A DNA stretch of 64,000 nucleotides from Mauremys mutica (Eukaryota; Chordata; Testudines; Geoemydidae), in assembly GCF_020497125.1 (NCBI RefSeq), contig NC_059073.1, forward strand, positions 16,823,225-16,887,224. Reading direction: 5' to 3'. Both the position numbers and the translations under genes were made by a program. The notes under the pieces were generated by a model, which saw nothing but the letters and a program-made list of their open reading frames with translations, did not search any database and was not told the DNA's origin. How positions within the stretch are numbered: position 1 is the first letter of the stretch; each line of letters opens with the position of its first letter. This document shows, one piece after another, positions 59,915 through 64,000 of this stretch.

Positions 59915-60840
59915 CTAGGTCAGCCAACCTGTGGAACTCTTTTCCTGAGGATGTTGTGAAGGCCAAGACTATAACAGGGTTCAAAAAAGAACTAGATAAA
60001 TTCATGGAGGATAGTCCCATCAATGGCTGTTGGCCAGGATGGGCAGGGATGGTGTCTCTAGCCTCTATAACGAGAAGTCCTTGTGGCACCTTAAAGATTA
60101 ACAAATTTATCTGGGCATAAGTTTCCACGGGCTAAAACCCACTTCATCAGATGCATGAAGTGGAAAATATAGCAGGGAGGTATAAATACACAGCATATGA
60201 AAAGATGGGAGTTGCCTTACCAAGTGGGGGGGTGTCAGTGCTAATGAGCCAATTCATTTAAGGTGGAAGTGGGTTATTCTCAACAGTTGACAAGAAGGGA
60301 TGGAAATCACGGTAGTGCTAATGAGGCCAATGTAAACAAGTTGGACCATTTCAAACAGTTGACAAGAAGGTGTCAGTATCAGCAGGGGGAAATTAGTTTT
60401 TGTAGTGACCAATCCACTCTCAGTCTTCATTCAGGCCTAATTTGATGGTGTCTAGTTTTAAATTAATTACAGATCTGCAGTTTCTCACTGGAGTCTGTTT
60501 TTGAAGTTTTTGTTGTTGAAGAATTGCCACTTTTAAGTTGGTTATTGAGTGTCCAGAGAGACTGAAGTGTTCTCCAACTGGATACTGAATGTTATAATTC
60601 CTGATGTCAGATTTGTGTTCATTTATTCTTTAGCATAGAGACTGTCCAGTTTGGCCAATGTACATGGCAGAGGAGCATTGGGAATGGGCAATGGGGGATG
60701 GACCACTCAGTGATTACCTGTTCTGTTCATTCCCTCTGGGGCACCTGGCATTGGCCACTGTCAGAAGACAGGATACTGGGCTAGAGGGACCTTTGGTCTG
60801 ACCAAGTATGACTGTTCTTCTGTTCTTCACATCTAGACTA
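59915..60840 (+). mobile_element. CR1 3' end interrupted by a PLE
   Basis: 59915-60066 encodes the CR1 C-terminus (NLWNSFPEDVVKA-like, then FKKELDKFMEDS). 60681-60840 is the CR1 3' untranslated end (CATTCCCTCTGGGGCACC, then GACCTTTGGTCTGACC). The sequence in between belongs to a PLE. Confidence 0.85.
60068..60680 (-). mobile_element. Penelope-like element fragment with GIY-YIG endonuclease remnant
   Basis: The minus strand from 60665 encodes MYIGQTGQSL (the GIY-YIG start, 60640-60664), an in-frame stop soon after, then RINEHKSDIRN, PVGEHFSLSGHS and the VAILQQ tail. It then runs into a 3' non-coding part and a terminal repeat at 60070-60150. PLEs use this endonuclease with an RT related to telomerase. 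The terminal repeat keeps CTGATGA (60144-60150, minus strand) and GAAA, but its second hairpin is degraded. Inserted in a CR1 3' end; no clear target duplication seen. Confidence 0.82.
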
Positions 60841-61196
60841 TATCTCAATTTTGCAGATGGCTTCTGCATAACATCTCTAAGATACAAATTTTCTTATCCA
60901 CCCACACACTTTTAAATTCTTGTCCAGGCTCTCATCATCTCAAATCTTGATTACTTTAACATCATTTTCTCTGGCTGTGACAAATGTAATCTTGCTGCAC
61001 TCACATCAATTCAGTATCCTGCTGCAGAGATCATTCTCCTATCCATCTCTTTGACCATGGGCAAACCTCTCTTTGCATCCCTTCATCAGCTTCCTCTTCT
61101 TTCTCTCTTTAAACAAACTGCTTGTCTTCACTTTCAAGGCCCTTCAAGGCCTAATCCAACCGTATCTATCATGTCTCATTCACTATCAAAACCTTG

Positions 61197-61285
61197 CATC
61201 CGACGAAGTGGGTTTTCACCCACGAAAGCTCATGCTCCAAAATGTCTGTTAGTCTATAAGGTGCAACAGGACTCTTTGCTGCTTT
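61197..61285 (+). mobile_element. PLE terminal-repeat monomer (89 bp)
   Basis: It is flanked by a perfect 13-bp target duplication TATCAAAACCTTG (61184-61196 and 61286-61298). Same sequence class and nearly the same end points as the 83-bp monomer at 14131-14213. Inserted in the L2-like LINE. Confidence 0.9.
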
Positions 61286-61417
61286 TATCAAAACCTTGAC
61301 TCTTACCTCTGATCAGCCTATGACATAGGTTTCCACTGCCTCCTTATTAATTTTTCAAAAAAGCTGAGTTGTGCTTTCTCTGATTCCACCCCACACCTTT
61401 GGGAAGAACTCCTAGTC

Positions 61418-61830
61418 CAGTGACTCTCAACCTTTCCAGACTACCGTACCCCTTTCAGGAGTCTGATTTGTCTTGTGAACCCCCAAATTTCACCTCACTT
61501 AAAAAGGACTCGCTTACAAAATCAGACATAAAAATACAAAAGTGTCACAGAACACTATTACTGAAAAATTGCTTACTTTCTCATTTTTACTTTATAATTG
61601 TAAAATACATCAATTGGAATATAAATATTTCATTTACATTTCAGTGTATAGTATATAGAGCAGTATAAACAAATCACTATCTGTATGAAATTTTAGTTTG
61701 TACTGACTTCGCTAGTGCTTTTTATGTAGCCTGTTGTAAAACTAGGCAAATATCTAGATGAGTTGATGTACTCCTTGGAAGACCTCTGTGTACCCCCAGG
61801 GGTTCACATACCCCTGGTTGAGAATCACTG
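61418..61830. mobile_element. hAT-type non-autonomous element (TTCTCAACC ends)
   Basis: The left end CAGTGACTCTCAACC is inverted at the right (GGTTGAGAATCACTG). The 8-bp duplication is TCCTAGTC (61410-61417) and TCCTAGTT (61831-61838), 7 of 8. The 413-bp AT-rich interior has no transposase. Inserted in the L2-like LINE. Confidence 0.88.
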
Positions 61831-62154
61831 TCCTAGTTAACACCTGCAGAGATACCTCATTATCCTCCTTCAAATTCTCCTTTGCCATGAGGCCTACAAA
61901 AATTTGTACAACTGTTAAACTGCTGCTATCACTGCTTATCATACTGACCAATACTGTCTCATTGTTCCCTTGTATTCCCATCTATCTGTCTATATCCATC
62001 TGTTGTCTCTTGTCTTAGATTGTAAACTCTTTGGGGTAGGAACCATCATTTTTGTTCTGTGCTTGTACAGCACTTAGCACAATGGGGTCCTGGTCAATGA
62101 CCCCATTATTATTTGTCTAGTAATTCAACAAATAATAATATTTGTATAATCCTC

Positions 62155-62335
62155 ATCATTCTAGTACCTGAGCACTTCATAATCATTAATGGATTTCTAT
62201 CTTCACAACATCCCACTGGAAGAAGAGAAGTCCTTTTCCCTTGCCCAAAGTCACACAAAGCTTGCGTTAGGTGTTGGGGGGAAACCCAGACTTGAGTCTC
62301 AGCACAGCACCCTGTCAATTAAACCATCCTTCCTA
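62155..62335 (-). mobile_element. ancient MIR-like SINE remnant
   Basis: The plus strand has TTGCCCAAAGTCACACAAAG followed by GGAAACCCAGACTTGAGTC, which resemble the core phrases of old amniote MIR-type repeats. Highly diverged; orientation and limits are approximate. Confidence 0.45.
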
Positions 62336-64000
62336 CTGAATGCAATTATAGAAGCTACCTTTAGGAAGGATTTGAAAAATGTACTCAATACATGGTAACT
62401 TGTAAACTAGAGCTGCTTCCCCAGTCCACTCCAGACAATGCTTACCCCTGGGGTCTTGTTCAATGACAACAAAACTACTGACTCCCTAGAAAGTAGCACT
62501 CCTGGAATATCTGGTTTAAGCAAAATGTCAAACAGAAAAAAAAAATCAGACACTTACACAGAACAACCCTGATGTCCAAGCCTTCTCCTCAGGCATGGTT
62601 AACCACTGAGTTTCAGATTCTCCATAAGCACCTACAACAGGTCTGGCTCTTCCCCTTACTGGAAAGATCCACCAGCAACCCCTTTCGTTCTCCATGTGTT
62701 CTCTGTAGAAAGGCCCACAAGCAGCTACTACTCCCTTCATGCCAGAGCAAAGCTGAACCCTGAACCTCACTTAAAAGGGCCAGCATGCCTTATGACATAT
62801 CTAAAATGAAATACATCTGTTTCACCTCTTCCCTGCAATTAAACAGAGAAACAGCCATGTACTTTTTAATATGAACTGTATTTTATTGGCATGTTTTTTG
62901 AAAATTTATCAAATAGCAGTTGATTGACAATGTAATTAATACTAGATCTGACTGAACAACAGAGAGAAATATCTGGTAAATGTACTCAATGCATTTCAAA
63001 AGTTGTAGAACAACATAATTGCCAAATAGTATCTAACTATGAATTAAATAATTCAGACATTATTCAAATATCAGAGAAAAAATCATTTACATTTTTGCTG
63101 AATATTATTTGACAAGCCCTATTACATTTCTTTTGATTTTGTTATACCTGCCCTTTCTTCTTAGCTTCATCTCCAGTCTGCACGTGATCATAGCTATTCA
63201 TGGACCTACACACTGGGGCTGTACATTTTACCAGATACTTAATAGCCAAGACCAATTCTAGGCATGGGCAAGCAAAGCAGTCACCCTGGGTGCCTTCTTC
63301 CAAGTGGCACTGTACTGCTCAGCTGTTTTTCTTTTGTTTTCTGGGGGCTGGTGCCATACTGATTAGCCAGCTTACCCCCTCCCCTTGGCCATTCAATGGA
63401 GGGAACACAAGGTCAACGTGAAAACATCTTCTGTCCTGGCTTGCAAAATGGCTAGGGCCACTCCTGAGGAGAACTAAACCTAACAGTCACAGACTTATAT
63501 GAATGACGAGAGAACCCTCACAGTCCAGTGGCAATGCAATCGTTAGAACAGGGAGTGTGCTGTATTTGCTATGAAGGTGCTGTCCCTAGACTGCTCATGA
63601 GCACATTCTTTAATACCAACCTCCGGGAATTTGATAAACTTGAAGAAGTCCACTAGAGACTTGTGGCTAAGAAGCAGCATTCCATCTTTTGCTCTTCTAG
63701 AACTTCCCAGCGGCGGCAAGGAAAGTTCTCCATTACTGGGATCTCCATTATTCTACTTCTTCCATTTCTGAGCAGTGAATCACCTCCTTTAGTATAGGTG
63801 CAGCCTGTCTCCTCGGTATGCTCAGCTAGCTCTGCAGGCTCCACTCCCTCCCTACTCCCTTTGTCATGCTCTACAACCTCTGGGAGCACACAAAGGGTAA
63901 GACCCCTGCTGCCTCTTGAATTCAAGGACTATGTGATTGTTGCCAAAAGTTTTCAATAAAAAGTTACATTTTAAAACTATAATGTTGAATGTTCATTAAG
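62336..64000. other. unassigned intronic DNA
   Basis: No exon, RNA gene or clear repeat recognised up to the window end. Confidence 0.6.

Larger units (their letters stand above)
58750..62115 (+). mobile_element. L2-like LINE, shredded by later insertions
   Basis: Pieces in order on the plus strand: RT with LGNLIRKHKFNYHRYADDSQI-type sequence (58750-58944; YADD box near 58890); then MAKTELLIFP-like (59716-59914); then the C-terminal RT region with LHQLPLLSLFKQ and FQGPSRPNPTV (60841-61196); then 61299-61409; then a 3' end with TTGTAAACTCTTTGGGGTAGG and CTTAGCACAATGGGGTCCTGG (61839-62115). Between them sit CR1 (58945-59715), CR1 plus PLE (59915-60840), a PLE monomer (61197-61285) and a hAT (61418-61830). 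No intact frame. L2 versus a related CR1-superfamily LINE is not certain. Confidence 0.65.
1..64000 (-). other. KHDRBS3: KHDRBS3 gene body (internal part)
   Basis: Two exons in the same orientation, 22.9 kb apart, encode consecutive parts of one protein of the STAR family (KH-domain, RNA-binding, signal transduction associated 3; T-STAR/SLM2). The order on the minus strand is RG/proline-rich exon, then tyrosine-rich exon. I could not find the KH-domain exons, which should lie above 64000, or the terminal exon with the conserved tyrosine-rich tail and stop, which should lie below position 1. The whole window is therefore read as the interior of this gene. Known role of the family: nuclear RNA-binding proteins that control alternative splicing through U/A-rich motifs. 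Confidence 0.88.
55179..64000 (-). other. KHDRBS3: KHDRBS3 intron upstream of the RG-rich exon (partial)
   Basis: It ends in TTGTTCATAG at 55179; the donor is beyond the window. The preceding exon should carry the end of the KH/QUA2 region and an RGKPTLR-type segment, which I did not find. The intron holds the CR1/L2/PLE/hAT nest. Confidence 0.85.

Noticed and set aside
55179..64000. Search for the preceding KHDRBS3 exon (RGKPTLRTRG-type segment)
   Set aside because: No matching codon pattern with a donor site was seen; probably beyond 64000.

Overview
This is a vertebrate intronic window, most likely from a turtle. It holds no prokaryotic-type genes and no long intact ORF of a host gene. 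The only host coding sequence I can support is two internal exons of KHDRBS3 (T-STAR/SLM2, a STAR-family RNA-binding splicing regulator), both on the minus strand: 54986-55178 (193 bp, the RG/proline-rich linker) and 32038-32120 (83 bp, the tyrosine-rich segment). Both have correct splice sites and matching phases. The rest of the window is intron: the end of the intron upstream of the first exon (55179-64000), a complete 22.9-kb intron (32121-54985), and the start of the next intron (1-32037). The exons for the KH domain and for the extreme C-terminus were not found and should lie outside the window.

The organism call rests on the repeats. There are many CR1 LINEs with the ATTCTATG-type tail, a tRNA-derived SINE with a CR1-like tail (4834-5014) of the type known from cryptodiran turtles, Penelope-like elements (PLEs), DIRS-like tyrosine-recombinase retrotransposons, an L2-like LINE, a solo retroviral LTR, and several hAT-type non-autonomous elements with 8-bp target duplications.

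Layout: 1-9.4 kb is mostly unassigned intron, with a hAT element (3807-4745) that carries a perfect inverted copy of DNA lying 440-600 bp outside it. 9.4-14.2 kb has hAT and other TIR-type repeats. 14.3-26.4 kb is a CR1 cluster: two closely related ~4-kb copies 8 kb apart, the second split by a younger CR1. 29.0-32.0 kb holds two palindromic PLE insertions, one starting only 49 nt downstream of the 83-bp exon. 32.4-42.8 kb holds two DIRS-like elements; the larger is interrupted by a PLE palindrome, a CR1 fragment, a solo LTR and a hAT MITE. 46-52.5 kb has CR1 and MITE fragments. 57.7-62.1 kb is a nest in which an L2-like LINE is broken up by CR1, PLE and hAT insertions.

The observations I consider most worth checking are: (1) the 164-bp perfect inverted duplication with a 23-bp-stem palindrome at its junction, which looks like a template-switch event; (2) the 71-bp hairpin beside a non-consensus KHDRBS3 donor site; and (3) the hammerhead-ribozyme-like core repeated in every PLE end.
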